Below are positions 1 to 13,887 of a DNA stretch of 64,000 nucleotides, piece by piece. The stretch comes from Antedon mediterranea (taxonomy: Eukaryota; Echinodermata; Crinoidea; Comatulida; Antedonidae). The translations under genes were made by a program, and so were the position numbers. The notes below the pieces were generated by a model, which worked only from the letters and a program-made list of their open reading frames with translations, was not told where the DNA came from and did no database searches. The DNA is taken from contig NC_092671.1 of NCBI RefSeq assembly GCF_964355755.1, positions 14,362,501-14,426,500 of the forward strand, written 5' to 3'. Position 1 is the first letter of the stretch, and every line of letters begins with the position of its first letter.

Positions 1-3000
1 AACAGTGTATAAAGCAAAAAGTACTGCTCCATTTCCAATCAAAATCGAAATGAAGAGGGACCACAAGACTATCAATTGTAAATCCTATAGACATAAAAAA
101 CACTAGTTTTTTAGTTAATAGTAACAAAAAAAGCTATTATTCACACTTTTAGGGCTATTGCACAAACGGAAGACGGCGTCGTGTTGTTAAAAAATGGAAA
201 ATCATATACGTCTTCCGTTCCGTGAAAAAGGTGACAAGTATGAAACTATAATTAATTAGGTAAAAGTAAACAAACTCAAGAATTGTAGCAAATGAATGTA
301 AATGATTTAAGCCAAAACTAGCTGAGATTTATTTTTTTTAAATAGCGGACGTATAAACTAAGAACTCGTTCAATCATTTTCAAAAGATAATACATCAAAA
401 GATTTGTTATGCTCAAACACGCATCGATTCTAGTCCAATGGATATAAAACAGATTTTGATGTATTAAGTATGTTCTGGCTTTAGGCCTACGACGGACTAT
501 GACATCGGCAACATTGACGAATGTCACAATAAATTGTAATTATAAGTGAAATGCTTTTTTAAAACTATCAATTTTTTTTAAAGGTATTGTTTCCATACCA
601 GTACCATTGACATTTTTCATACATAGAATTCACTACTAAACCCTTTTAATATTCTATGATTAATTCTCTTCTCTTCGTTTAGAAGAGCAATATAATCTTG
701 TCGTGACAGTACACTTTTCTATGATATTGTGTAAGTTAGCATGTGTGGCTGGCATGTGTTATGTTCGGTGCTTGTATTTTCGGTACAACACATATCTGAT
801 ATTGTAGCCTCAGCAGAGGTTAATTATTATAACTTACCCGATAAAGCACAATCCTGGACACCTCTTTTGTGGTGGGAGTCATTTCGGTCCAAAAGTCTGT
901 ATAATTGTCCATATTATAATCCATAATGCAATGCGTCTATAAACACTGTGCACAGTGGTACTTATATGTGAAAGGGCATATCAATTCAAAGATATAATCT
1001 ATGGAGATAAAAAAAATGTTTTTAATCAATTAAACGAGAATAATATTATGTTTGTTTTTATTTATTTACCCCATGATAGTCAATGTAATACTGTCCACAT
1101 ATTCTATCGATGCTTTTTTTAAACAAAACAACGAACGACTGACTGATGATGATGGTGATGGGATTCAACAGAAGCAAACTTAATTTCTGTATAAATGATA
1201 TATGTTGAATAAGATAGATTCTTGAAACTTTTAGTGATGGTCATGGTAGATTTGAACCAATGCCTACTTAAACTCGGTCAACTTGACTAAACTAGTCAGT
1301 GGTTTCTATAAATGCCTTCGGAGTTAAACAAGGTTTCATTGCTGGCACACAAACGTGTTAAACACTGCTGGACTTTTGCATAATAATAATAATAACGGTA
1401 ACTGACACTCTATTATGATATGCAAGTCCTTTATGTGTCCTTTATATGTCACCCTTAAAATCTGACATTCTTGATAAGGAATGTTATTATTATCAAAAGA
1501 AATAACATTTAGCTTTTATTATTGTAAATGGCAGCATTGCGTATATGGATGCATTATGCAAAAACGCATTAGTATCATATCGGTCAGAACAAGTTTGACC
1601 CATATCACGACCTACATCTGGAAATGCCTAAGGAATACTTTTACTATTAAATCGGGCTATTTAGCTGCACGATGTAACTTATGAATTACTTTAAAATCTT
1701 GTTAATCTCTGTCTTTTGCCATTTAATTTAATTAGATTTAATCCAAAGAATATTTTACGTATAACTCGAGAGTTCGACGACTATATAGGGCACCGTAAGA
1801 CGTTATTATATCCATTTTGCTTATTTATTATACATTGCTAATTATTCTACAAAAGAAACATTGTGTAATAATTTTAAAAATAATAAATGTCATCATATGG
1901 CTTTAAATATAAGTGTATTTCCAATGTAATATCAGATCTAAAGATGAGAAACAAGTATTTCGTATAATTTAAATGTTAAAATGTTATCGGTAAAAATAGC
2001 ATACGGTAAAGTTTTAAAGTATAAAAAGTTAATAGACATCATGCTTTCAAATGATACATATATGTCATAATGGTCTGCAATATTATACGTGGGTAACAAA
2101 CTGCAACATATTGTGAACCTACACGTTCCCTAAGCTAAGGCATTGTATCTATATATAAATTTACGTAAGGGCTAAAAATAGGGGTGTTTTTCCGATCGTG
2201 GTATACACTGTCTAATGCATGTCCATCGTGAAAAATACCCGCATACAATAATACGAGGATGCTTCGCATTTTCCTATCTCCTCCTACGATAATTGTTTTT
2301 AATGGCTGAAAACCGGTTGAACAGCTCGAGTACAGCATCATAATGTTGAAGACAGGCCGATTTTCTTTAAAAAATACTATTTTGATAGATTTAATATACG
2401 TTTATACAAATGTATTGATTTGCGAGGAATGGAACATTCTAATCTCGCAAACTCCCAGTTTGTAGGTAAATTTATGAGCCCTTGGTTTAACGCAAGTAGG
2501 TAAATTTATGGGCCCGTGGAAAATAAAACTTATATATAGTATTGCAATACTTTGACAAAATTGTAAATACTGTACGTATTAACCATTTTTGTTTGCCATT
2601 TGAATCGATATTGTCTTACTGTGTATGTTGTTACTGTTAGATATATAAACAAAATATACACAGAACATTTATTACTGTGACTGTGGGTAGATTACTGACA
2701 GTTGCTTCTCAACGTTTGTATTAATTAATAATTATAAAAAATATAAACGTCATAGTAGTGTATCGTTACATGTACTTTACTATTTCAATCGACTATAACA
2801 GGGACAGTTTTAAAAAAAGCATTTTAAATCGTAAATGTTTTACTGTGTTTAGTAGTAAATTATTGATAGGCCTATAAAACATTTAAAACAATATTTCGTT
2901 ACTGAGTGGATAGAGAATATATTTAAAAATTGTTCTTCCTATCTTCTTCTCCATCCCTCAACTCTAATGTTATATACAAAACACAAATTGGGTTTGTTTA

Positions 3001-5410
3001 AATGAGTTCAGATAAAAAAATTGGACTCATTTTTTAGACAAGGCCTAATTCCCAGGGTGCTAATTTTACATAAATTATCATGTCTATTTAATCGTTTCTG
3101 TAAACGACAATGTACTATAGTCCTGCGGTACGTACATTTTTTACGCTGAAATTAACTGTGTATTCGCGAACCATCTGTGTGGACACGACCTAGATGGTAA
3201 TTACTTTCAACTTTATTCACATCATACAAACAGTAAAATATATGAAAAGGAGCCAAAAAATAGCTTTCACTAATCGAGGTTTGGTTCCTGAATTAATTGA
3301 CTGTGAGTAAGGTACACATTTTTTTGACCGGTTGTTTGTGGATAACAAAATGATCACATAGAAGCACATACACAAGTTTTGGGGATTCTTAACTTGGAAA
3401 GACCATAACAATGGACTTAAGGCTCTCAAATAATGAGGCTAAAATATGATGATACTCATGGCAGCTTATGATCTAATGTACTAGTAATACGTATTCTAGT
3501 AATAAATAAGTTTTGTTTTTAAGAGAGAAGAAAATATACTATACTGAATACTAATACACAATAATGTAAAAACATATAAATACATTTTTCTCACATTAGT
3601 TCTACACACATGAGCATTAATTCATTAATTTGAACCAAAATGCATGTATAAATTTCAATTGAGACTGACATGTCAATATTGGGTTGCTTGTTTCTATCTA
3701 TTAAAATTCTATGATTTGATAGATGTATGTATTACTTATAATTACAAGAAACAAGACAAATTAATGCACTTTAGCTCATGAACAGACACATGATGTAATG
3801 ACGTCAGTAATGAAAATGCTTCAAGAAAGGTAGAGAGTATTTTGAATAACTTTTACAAAACAATGACAAGTTTATGAACTTGCATGTTACATGATAATGT
3901 TCAAACTTGTTTTGCGACAGTTTGTGTTATATAATGCTCTGAGTGACGACGGTGAAATGTTTTCTAAGGAAAATAGTTGGATGTGACAGGAAACATTAGG
4001 AAAGTGAACATTTAGTTATCAAAACGAAAATAAGTCGAGTTTAACATATTGTGCACAGTTTTATAATTTGAGATTCATCGTCGTCGTCGTCAAAGCCAGA
4101 TCAGAGAATGGCTTCTGTAGCAGTATTACACAAACACATTTGTGTTCTGTGATGGCACTAGTTACAATCCGTTATGCGTGATTAATTAATGACGTGAAAT
4201 ACAAACGGGCATAAAATTAGAGGTTCACTTCGAGTACGGGTATGCACCATGATAATTATGTTGTAAATAAAGTTGAATTATTTTAGTCGATTCCCGTTGT
4301 TTTGTCACAGACCACCCTGTCAACCCTGTGTTTTAAATTTCGATTGTTTCACTTATTACCGTACACAATTAAAAGTTCCAAACTATTGATTACCAAGACA
4401 TTAAGCAGCAACAAATTGTATATTTATTTTTAATTCCTGAAAGTACAGGTATTACTATAATTATCTAATTCAATGCATTTCTCCAGTTCAATTACGGCGT
4501 CGGTCAACTGACAGGTTAACTGGCAAACAACTTTTAAGTTGAAACGTGTTGACACTCTCCGTCCCACAAAGATTAATTGCCACAGTAAATAGTATAGGGC
4601 TAATATTACAAATCTGATATGGACATTTTCTAAATCACCTGAAGTCCCCATGGAAAAGTATATCGATATATAGAAAATGTAATGTATACAGTTAAAGGGA
4701 TATTATATAACATAAAATTTCATTGAATAGCCAATCTAAAGAATGACACCTCTTTAGTGAAACGGCTTTCAGAGTCTGTATACTGGATTAAAAATTGAAA
4801 CTTTATGGGTTCAATGGTAAATAATTACTGAATTATACCGTTTTGTCTCTCTGATCTTCACACAAACAACTTTAAATGTATTCACAGAGGAATGTAGACG
4901 TATTTGTGTAGTTCGTGACCAAAACGTTTTGATACAATGAAATAATCCTGCGAAGCCATCATTCATTACACCATTGCGATTTAGGTTCCGCAAGCATTTA
5001 ATTTTTGAAAAATTGTAATTTAGGCCGATTTGTTTGCCTTTGCACCAATATTTAATTTGATATAATATAGGGTATTCATCGTGCTTTAAAGTCACACACC
5101 ACATTTGCTTACTGTCTACATATCGAAATCCATCTTGACAACCGTAACGGCATCAAAACACAATTCTTAATGAAGTGAAATTCCACAACCTCTTTCTCAT
5201 GTATATGGGTGATTGCTTGCTGCGTCTAGTGCAATACAGGATAATTCAATTTATCACTTCAATGTTTTCTCAAGTGTAAATTTATTTTTACATTGTTATA
5301 ATATGCCAGCAATTCAACATTCCCATCCAAGTTATTGAAATAAATGAACACTTTCAACATACTGGGCCTGTGGTAAACAGTCCTGGATTGGCACTGGATA
5401 TATAGGGTTC
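1..5410. other. Gene-free AT-rich stretch
   Basis: No recognisable exon. It holds the hairpin at 164-221, a duplicated TAGGTAAATTTATG motif near 2464 and 2498, a full CRE palindrome TGACGTCA near 3799 and a short (TCG)n near 4078. A 97-codon minus-strand frame at 4811-5104 resembles nothing known. Confidence 0.6.
164..221. repeat. Hairpin AACGGAAGACG
   Basis: Perfect 11-base arms (AACGGAAGACG and CGTCTTCCGTT) with about 34 bases between. Confidence 0.7.
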
Positions 5411-5566
5411 AAGTATCATCGAAAAATTCCGTAGAACCTCATGTGTTTCACATGTGACGACTGTATCATAGACTCTAACTTAACCCTTAACATACCCTTT
5501 CATGATACAGTAAACACTTGTGATACATGTTGTATTACGGAATATTCCTATAAATAGGCCTACTGG
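5411..5566. mobile_element. Member of the TATCATAGGAA MITE family, diverged
   Basis: Left TATCATCGAAAAATTCCGTA and right TACGGAATATTCCTATA are inverted ends; inside are ATGTGTTTCACATGTG and its decayed counterpart ACACTTGTGATACATG. Confidence 0.55.
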
Positions 5567-5787
5567 ACAAATATATACATCATTCGACATTAATTATAAT
5601 ATTTCATTCATTCAGTTATATGTTGAGATACATCAGTTCAAATCAGGTGACAGATCATCGAAGAAGACTTCCTTCATGGTCGATTTGATTTGAGTTAACA
5701 TCTACAATTGTTGAAGTTCAACCGAGTTCAACTTCAACGTTTGTTAGAACTGACCAATGGTTCACAAATTACGTCATCATAGTTGGT

Positions 5788-5876
5788 AAAAAGATACATA
5801 CGCGTACTCCACTACACCGAGAAACTGCAGAAATAAGCAGAGCGGTCGTGGCGCGCGGAACGGCGATAAGTAAGTA
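5788..5876 (+). promoter_or_regulatory. GC/CpG-rich island ending in a consensus splice donor
   Basis: A sharp GC-rich patch (GAGCGGTCGTGGCGCGCGGA) runs into GCGATAA/GTAAGT, a full consensus 5' splice site at 5870. It could be a non-coding first exon and its promoter, with the rest of the gene beyond or within this window. No coding frame is attached. Confidence 0.3.
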
Positions 5877-6323
5877 ACTAAGACTGCATTAATTTTTAAA
5901 ATATTATTTAAAAAATCTCGTCTTAAAAGATGCAGAATATAAGAACAATGACAGATAAATGATGAATTCTAAATATCATCATCCTGCCAATTTCGTACTT
6001 GTTGTTGAATGTATGACATTGGTTTTGGTAGAAGTAATCCAGTGTACTCACTCATATTCTGAATCTACATTAAAGTTTAATGCAAATACAACTATGAAAA
6101 GGTCCACATAATCACCCTGAATGAACATTGTTACTACTACCTGTATATAATTAGGTCAATGATCTTTTTTAACGCATTGATTAAAATGAACTCCTTTTTT
6201 AATAAACTATATTTAATAAAGCTTAGTCAATAAAATTAAACAATTGGTTATTAACTTTCAATATATATACATCAACAATGAGAAAATATCGAATAGGCCT
6301 ATATTATTATGGTTCATTTATTA

Positions 6324-6371
6324 AATAATAATAATAATAATAATAATGATAATAATAATAATAATAATAAT
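6324..6371 (+). repeat. (TAA)n microsatellite
   Basis: About 16 units with a single TGA interruption. Confidence 0.95.
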
Positions 6372-7426
6372 ATTTTGGTTAAACATAAAATGTCACTGGT
6401 CAACCATTGGCCTACATAAGCTGCAACTTCGTAAGTAATGCCATTAATAAGGAGAAATGAAAATCTATCGGCTTGTCTGCAGCTGATCGCCTCAACGTAA
6501 CGAGAATATTATGTATCAAAAGATTCTGCATCAGTTACAGATGTTGCAAATAATTCCATGATAAATGTTTATTGTGGACACTATGACATAACGATACAGC
6601 ATAATTAGTTCGAAAGCTTTACATTAAAGGACCTGTCAGCCATACCTGTTATTAGGCCCATTTCAGACTAGATGCAAATCAACGTGATGCAACTTCCTAA
6701 TCCGATGATAGAAAACTGTATACCGAATCACAATTATAATAGGCCTACAAGACCCTGCAATCAGATTCAATTAAATTAAAAGGTCAACAAATTAAATTAT
6801 CATTCATTTTGCAGAATGGACTTAATTTCTGTGCAAACTTTAGTAAATAATAAATAAATTCCAAAAAAGCAGGCACCTGTAAGAACTGTTATACCGCATA
6901 TACGTACGGTACGTCTTAACGTCATAGATATCGTGCGTAATTCACTGTACAAATGTATTTGTTCTTTTTGATTTTTTTTCAGTTATTTAAAAACGTTTAG
7001 ATAGTAAATTCCAATATAATAGAGATATAGCGGTATTTAAGAAACTTATGGTGTATTTGAACGTATGTTGACCTTATGCTAACTGCTGAATATATACATT
7101 AAGAAGTGAAATTAAATTCCGAAAATAGATAATATGATCTCTTTCTATAACTAACAAGCCATACGTAATTGGCTCTCACATCAATCAGCTAAATCCTTAC
7201 AGCACAACCTGAAGTGCTGTTGTAAGACGGGCCCTCAATCTATTAAAGTATATATATATTCAGCCTTATTCTACATGTGCCCTTTGATTGAATATGTTAG
7301 TCATGCAGCCTATTTCAACATCATTACAAAACAGTGAAGAATGAAATTCCGCGGCACTACCTACTATATAGCTATATTATTACAGTAGAAGCCATAGCGG
7401 ACACATTTGGACGTATACCTAACAAA

Positions 7427-7595
7427 GTGTCCCTTTAATATAGGAGTGTCGCCTTGATATAGGAGTGTCCCCTTGATATAGGAGTGTCCCCTTGATATAG
7501 GAGTGTCCTCTTAATATAGGAGTGTCCCCTTGATATAGGAGTGTCCCCTTGATATAGGAGTGTCCCCTTGATATAGGAGTGTCCCCTTGATATAG
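7427..7595 (+). repeat. 19-bp minisatellite, about nine copies
   Basis: Unit TAGGAGTGTCCCCTTGATA, period exactly 19 (TAGG at 7441, 7460, 7479, 7498, 7517, 7536, 7555, 7574), with partial units at each end and only a few substitutions. Since 19 is not a multiple of three, antisense frames show a 19-residue repeat; these are artefacts. Confidence 0.97.
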
Positions 7596-9649
7596 TTTCT
7601 TGTATTCTGACTGCAACATTTCTCCAACACACTACCAATTTCCAAAGACTTCATGTCAACGCTTTTCGGCAAGCAATCTGATATGCCCCCGGTTTATTGT
7701 CTGTAGACATGATACCCTACACCTGTTACATGAAGAATTATGCACTGGATAATAGACCTGTCACTTCAACCCATTGATAACATGTAGGCCTAGATCATAA
7801 GCATGTTCACATCATGAGGTGGGATTCCGGAGAAAAATCGTGGAAAACGGGTATTGAACCGTACAAATTTTGATCGGGAGCGCAGATTCGTATCTGAAAG
7901 TCATTCGTTAAAAAAATCGTCCGGAATTTTTCCTCTAACCAATCAACGTTCTTGTATGTAAACTCAATATCTTATCGATTTTATACGTATGTGAATTATT
8001 AATTTATTCGTTATGATCGTTAATACTATAATAAAAGACTGCACACATGTGGCATGTGTCTTAGTGTACTTTATTATCATGATAAAAGTGTATCGATTAA
8101 AAAGGGAATAACAACAATGATCATTTTTAAGGATCACACGGGCAAAATGAGATCGTTGAACTTCAGAATACAATTTGAATGGTCTATATTTTTATGTTTT
8201 TTAATTAAAAAATTGCATCGATTTATGATGTAACTTAGTTTAATAAAATGTTACTTCAAACACGTACACACCGATACAAGGTCTACAAAGGCCCTTTGAA
8301 TGGAATAACTACAGTACAAATGTTTTCATTATAAAATGAACTGAAATACGTTACCGGTAATCTTATTAAAAAGACAATAGAAAAACCAAATAATCGTTCG
8401 TATCAACTACACATACCTTCTTAGAAAGAATTTACTTCATAATCGAATTAGAATTTGTATTAGGATTAATGATCGTATTGAAATCGTCCATTACTATAAC
8501 TAAGGAAGCCTTGGTATTTATACTGGGAGGATGAATCTAAAACTGTTTTCACACATTATCAGAAGTATTAATGTTGGGCGTTAATAGTACGATTTGTTGG
8601 GTGTTACGGTGCCACAATTTGATATATTTTGGGCAAGGAAATCTAAAACAGTGTCTGACATCGTCTCAAAGTTATTTTTGGTATTCAGGGGAAAATTACA
8701 AAAGTCAGCACTGTGGTTATGTTGCGAGTGTTGTCAGAAAAATATAGATTATCGGATACAACTCCTAGAAAGCAGGAAACCTTTTGCCATTTAATTAATA
8801 CGATGGTCCTACTGTGGATCTCGGATAAGCTCTACTTTTCTCACACAATCAATTGGCAAAGTGATTTATGCTAGGATTTCGTGTCTCGAAACTTTACTTA
8901 AAATAAGCCGACATAATTATTGATGTATGTGAACTTTTTGGATAAACTTATTCATGTTTGTTGATTGTTTGTACGTATCCTAAGATACGATGCTCACTCA
9001 CCTGCAAGTGCAGGTTACTGAAACTTCAGCCCCTGCATACGGTTGCACAATTTTCGACTGCTAAAAATATTTCTTTTCTAGGAATATAGGACCCATGGTT
9101 AGAGACTTTCAGGGGTAATAAAGGGACGGTATTCCAACACAAGTTAAAAATAGCACTACTTACCTATCGACCTGTTTATCAACCCGGGTGGATTAAAACC
9201 GATTGGTATAATTTTAAAAACATTAACTCTAAGTAAGCAGTGTAAAACCAAACTAAATGTATATGCGTGGTTGCTGTGAACATGTTATTCTTAATGCAAA
9301 ACGATTAACCAATCAATAGATTTCAGTCTTTAAAGCAACAAGCTTTCTAAGCGCCACAAAAAATGTAATACGTCTGATCAATCACAGACAAAACAACAAC
9401 CAGAAAACAAAACACTAAGAAGTGAACGTTGTGGGAATCCGATCTTAAGCAAACATTGTTGATCAATGTATTCAAAATAAATTATATACAAAAAGGCGTT
9501 TTCCTAAAATCCGGCTTTACAGTCGGACAAACTTTCACAATCGACTTGGTGAATAACTTCACATTCCACCTGGGAGCAGCGCTGCAGCAAAGCAAATTGA
9601 CAGTGAGGAAAGAGACCTGTGGTGGGCCTACAATCTACTAGGCCTACTA

Positions 9650-9880
9650 TCCTGTTAATATTGGGGTCCCATGAAAAAGGGTATCCAAAAGGAGACCCAT
9701 ACCCAGACCCAGACATTTGGAATAATCTTTCAAGCACATTTCGTGACTCATCTTCAATTATAATTTTCAAAAAACTCTTGAAAACCCATCTTTTCCCGAA
9801 ATAATTATTTTCACCAGATGATCGGTCGATCCTTGTAAAGGCGCTATATAAATTGAAATGTAATATAATGTAAAGGAGGG
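9650..9880 (+). pseudogene. 3' end of a CR1/L2-type LINE (ORF2 C-terminus and tail)
   Basis: The frame ending at 9804 carries IWNNLSSTFRDSSS (from about 9715) and then FKKLLKTHLF, the familiar C-terminal motif of CR1/L2/Rex-type ORF2 proteins (W-N-x-L, R-x-S-S-S, F-K-x-x-L-K-T-x-L-F). After the stop comes GGCGCTATATAAATT and an AATGTAATATAATG-like run, which is the usual 3' tail of such LINEs. Only the last tens of codons remain; the reverse transcriptase and endonuclease are absent. This is a typical 5'-truncated dead copy. Confidence 0.7.
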
Positions 9881-10907
9881 GCTATACGTAGGTCATTATC
9901 ATTATTGTTATGACCTTGTAACACAGACTACGAATATATATTTTGACAGCAGGCCTACTCACACTATAGAATATACTTATGTTTCAATACAAGAGTATAT
10001 TTACTTCCTCCAAAAAAATAGAGTTTAACTGAAGAGAGATCCCTCCGTCATTGTGTACATTTAAACAAAGATCTTATTTATATATTTCAATATCTATCTC
10101 TTACCTTTGAATATGATTTTAGATATAAAGTACAGTGATCAATGTACCAGCTACCTACCTATGTCAATATTGTGCTTGCAAATAAAGCAAAAAAGCTATT
10201 GATAAATGGATGTATCTTTAGGTGATACCGGTAAAAAAGGATTATTGTTAAGGAGGTTAAATTGATGTGAAAAACAACATGATGTCAATTGTCAATTGAA
10301 CAGATAAATACGATATAATAGACATTAAATATTAACACAGCCTTGAGTTGACTTAACGTGATACATCAGAACTGTTAAGACACTATATGAATAAAGAAGA
10401 ACATGTTCGTGAGTGCTCTTGATACTATGCAAGTAAATATTCACGGACTTACTATTATGTTAGCACCCGTGACTATGCCAATTAACGTACATCAACCTTC
10501 ACCACGTTAAATGTATTGGCACAAAAAAAAAATACATCTAACCTACCAGATATGGCCGATGCAATGGCATTTCAATTAAATAATTAATCAAACTATTAAA
10601 GGGAGTTTAAATCTTAAATAAATATTTATTCTGAATTAATGAGTTTGTGCCAATAGTAATTGGCGAAAGTGCATTTTATTCATTTTATAACAGCAATCTA
10701 AATTAGCTAAACGAACCACATCAACAAAGTCTAGTAACTTAAATATGTGTTTATTGTATTAATTTAAAAACTAATAAAACATTTCTCACTCCCCTTTTTA
10801 GTAGATTTCAGCCAAATATTTTAAACTGTAGCATCTCTAAAAGCGGAAAATGCACGTTTCAAAATACATCGACTGCCTTTGTTAATTTTATCATCTTATA
10901 GATTCAG

Positions 10908-10929
10908 ATGGTACCATGCATGGTACCAT
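10908..10929. repeat. Perfect 22-bp palindrome
   Basis: ATGGTACCATG and its exact inverse, with no spacer. Confidence 0.9.
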
Positions 10930-11997
10930 AGAGTTATTATAGAAATAACTAGGTGACAGAGAAGTGATGTGAACATGGGTAGAGACCACAACAACGCTTT
11001 CTGAGAAAGAGAAACAAGTTGACATTGACCACCAGACTTAAAGGAAGCCAACAGTAAATCAAAACACGCCAGGACGGTGCTAGATTGTGTTTAGAGCTTA
11101 ATGTCTAGTATACTCTAAGTATACAACCTCTATTAGTTGTCACAGAAATTCAATTTATCTTTTAAGTACTGTGCATTTGGTAATCTGTGAATATATGAGA
11201 TGTTAGAAATATTCATTTATTCAAATATCAATCCGTAATTTACCGACAAATAGTAATTGAATGTCTATTTAATGGAAATAAAGTCTGTAAAATATATGCA
11301 CCTACAGTGTACCCAGAAGGCTATATATTAATAAATTAAAAACAAAACAACCTAAAAACGAATGTACAGTCCCACTGGCGCGAAAGATAATAATCCAATC
11401 TAGATTAATATTCGTTCATATATAGAATTGAACTTTGAGCATTTCCAATTTAAGTTCCATGAATGTTAAATTTAATCAACTACCATAAACCTGCGAGTTT
11501 AGCAGTATAAACCAATAGTTATAAAATCGACTTGAAAGGCTGTCAAGCTATCAGAATTATTAACTTCTTCAATACAAGCCATGATAATTAGTGATTATTG
11601 AAAACATTCCAACAAACAAGCTGTTAAGTAGGTCCTGTGATACTTAGAGAATAGTAATCGTAAGAGAATAGTATACTTAAGAAATAAGATTCTTTTCAAA
11701 TGTTTTCCTATTCTCAGTGTTACGTAGTTTTGTTTTTACTTTTATAATAGTATGTATCCGTAAAGGGCACAGATGTATATTTTCATTTGTAAAAGACTCA
11801 ATAAACTGTGTAAACTAATACAATATTAAAGAAACACACTTTGGAATCTTCAGCGGCAGCTAAGTCACAATTGTACAAAAGTTAAGTAAAAAGACACACT
11901 GGTTACCATAGTTATCAGTGGTTAGAAGAAGACATACTGACAATGGTTAGTAGTATCAAGTTAATCTAACAACAAGATGCTGAGCTCCGGAGATCAA

Positions 11998-12095
11998 ATG
12001 ATTTATCTGTGGCTGCGACACGATCTGTTCAACGCCCGGAGAATGTGTACATAGTACAGTACTGTTGTATTTGTCGCAGCCAGACATAAGATCAA
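11998..12095. ncRNA. Long hairpin, candidate structured RNA or foldback element
   Basis: Left arm TTATCTGTGGCTGCGACA and right arm TGTCGCAGCCAGACATAA pair over about 20 positions with small bulges; a 50-base centre holds a second small inverted repeat (GTACATAGTAC). The stem is GC-rich against an AT-rich flank. It could be a small-RNA precursor or a mini foldback element; nothing decides. Confidence 0.3.
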
Positions 12096-13350
12096 AGAAT
12101 TGTTACGAGTTCCTATCTTGACAAGGCGAGCTCAGTGTCTTTGTAATATGTACTATAAGAAGTCTTGAAGCATGAGAGTTATTTAAATATCTTTTCACAA
12201 ATGACAAAGGTACAGCGACTAATACTATAATTCATAAATTAAAACTTTGCGGTATTTTACATTCTTCGGCAATTGCACCATAATTGTTGAGGATTAAAGA
12301 TATCTTACAACGTCATTTTCAGTTCAAACGTTCACGCCGCGTGTTGCAAGAACTGTATTATACAAGTGCTTGTGTGTATACACTTAATTTAAAGAGAAGA
12401 TTAAAACAAAATCATATAATTATTCAAAAGTATAAAAAATAAAAGTATAAATATCTCATTTCTGAAGCGGTTGTTCTTAAATGATTAAGTTAATTGGTAA
12501 TTAAGGAAGAAACCGAAGAGTAACAAAAATAAATAATTTAGATGTTACTGGTCAGTCAACTGACAGCGTTACCGTATGCGTATGCCTGCATACATGAACC
12601 AGCGTATTATACACACATAAATAAGTGCTTTATAAATACGAATACGTTATCAAAGTGAAATCGAGGATGTTCTATCCACCACGTTGACAGTGAAAAGGGT
12701 TAGGCTATGATGACTCGATTGCCGCCTCATTTTTTAAATGTTCATGATTTTTTAATACATTCTTTAAGAGTACCTATAAAGTGAAATGCAGATAATCAAA
12801 TAAAAAAGGAAATGATGTGTTAAAGATACGGGCTGTTGAAAATACTACACCGTCGTATTCTCTACGCCTTTGAAAGTAGAACGATTGTATTTAAGAACTT
12901 TATAATGTAATTGAGAAAGTAAATATAAATGTGAAAACACACGTTGTAGTATAAAATATCGGAATTTTACAATTGATCATAAAATATAATTTTGTGAGTG
13001 ATAAAATGCATATTTTGCATTTCTTGTCAGCATGGGTTAACAGATATTATGGTAAGTGGAATTAAATGGATTTAGTTCAAAATCACATGACCCCAAGCTT
13101 CAATTTGTCAGATTGGATTTAGAATGGAATTTGAATTCTGAATCGTTTTAGGCCTAAGTTTAAAAAGAATGTACACTTTTTTTAAATTAGAAAATGAAAT
13201 AAAAATGAGGAATGTGGATCATGGGGTGGGGTTAGTACTACTTCAATTATTAATTCTAGTGTTTTATAAACATAAGCCTATACAAATATTATGTAAAGTT
13301 ATGAAGAAGAGTTATATACTAATAAATTAGAAAATGCACCGGTAAAATAA

Positions 13351-13493
13351 CTAACCCCATGGATAAACCCGATAGTACTAGTTCCTAAACCTAAACAACC
13401 GGGTGGCGTTAGATTGTGTGTAGACATGCGTGAAGCAAATATACGACGATGCAACAGACTTACCGATAATCGAACGAGTTGAATGTCTGAAAA
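13351..13493 (+). pseudogene. Ty3/Gypsy-type reverse-transcriptase fragment, frameshifted
   Basis: The translation reads TPWINPIVLVPKPK, then GGVRLCVDMREAN, the highly conserved N-terminal RT block of Ty3/Gypsy polyproteins (S/T-P-W-x-x-P-I-V-x-V-x-K, R-L-C-V-D-x-R-x-x-N). The continuing motif LPIIERVEC lies one base out of frame (from 13460), so at least one frameshift separates the two parts, and stops flank the piece. No LTRs, protease or integrase are seen nearby. A short, dead retrotransposon relic. Confidence 0.75.
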
Positions 13494-13868
13494 AATAAAC
13501 TAAAACAGTAAGATGTAGATTTATATACCATAAACCTGCAGAGTTTAACAAATAGGAAGATAATAAATCTAGTTTTACAGCAAATAATCAATAAATCAAA
13601 AGACTAACGACGAAATAATGTATACAAATACGGAATATGAAGAAAACACAATTATTTCGGTGATGCAACGGCGACGATACTTAATGATTGACAGTGATTA
13701 TGATACTGATTTTGTCGACGACGACGATGATGATTATTATACTAATGATAATGACGAGAGGATAAGGATGACTATGTAAACTGGTGATCAATTAGCAACC
13801 GATTGTCGCACACTTTCGAAAAAGAGGCAATGAGGCCTGCTGTAAGGAGGCGGGAGCATACAGACAGC

Positions 13869-13887
13869 ATAGATAGATAGATAGATA
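13869..13887 (+). repeat. (GATA)n microsatellite
   Basis: Four to five GATA units. Confidence 0.9.

Larger units (their letters stand above)
5877..9640. other. Gene-free stretch with simple repeats
   Basis: Apart from the (TAA)n and the 19-mer array, I see nothing supported. Short frames at 8594-8794 and elsewhere have no known motifs. Confidence 0.55.
9881..13350. other. Gene-free stretch
   Basis: Holds the 22-bp palindrome and the hairpin near 12.05 kb. No exon-like open frame. Confidence 0.55.

Noticed and set aside
4811-5104. 97-codon minus-strand frame
   Set aside because: No domain or homologue recognised, AT-driven composition and no splice or promoter context; consistent with chance.
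7419-7638. Overlapping minus-strand frames with a 19-residue repeat
   Set aside because: Generated by the 19-base minisatellite read in cycling frames.
9504-9770. 88-codon minus-strand frame
   Set aside because: Antisense of the LINE 3' fragment.
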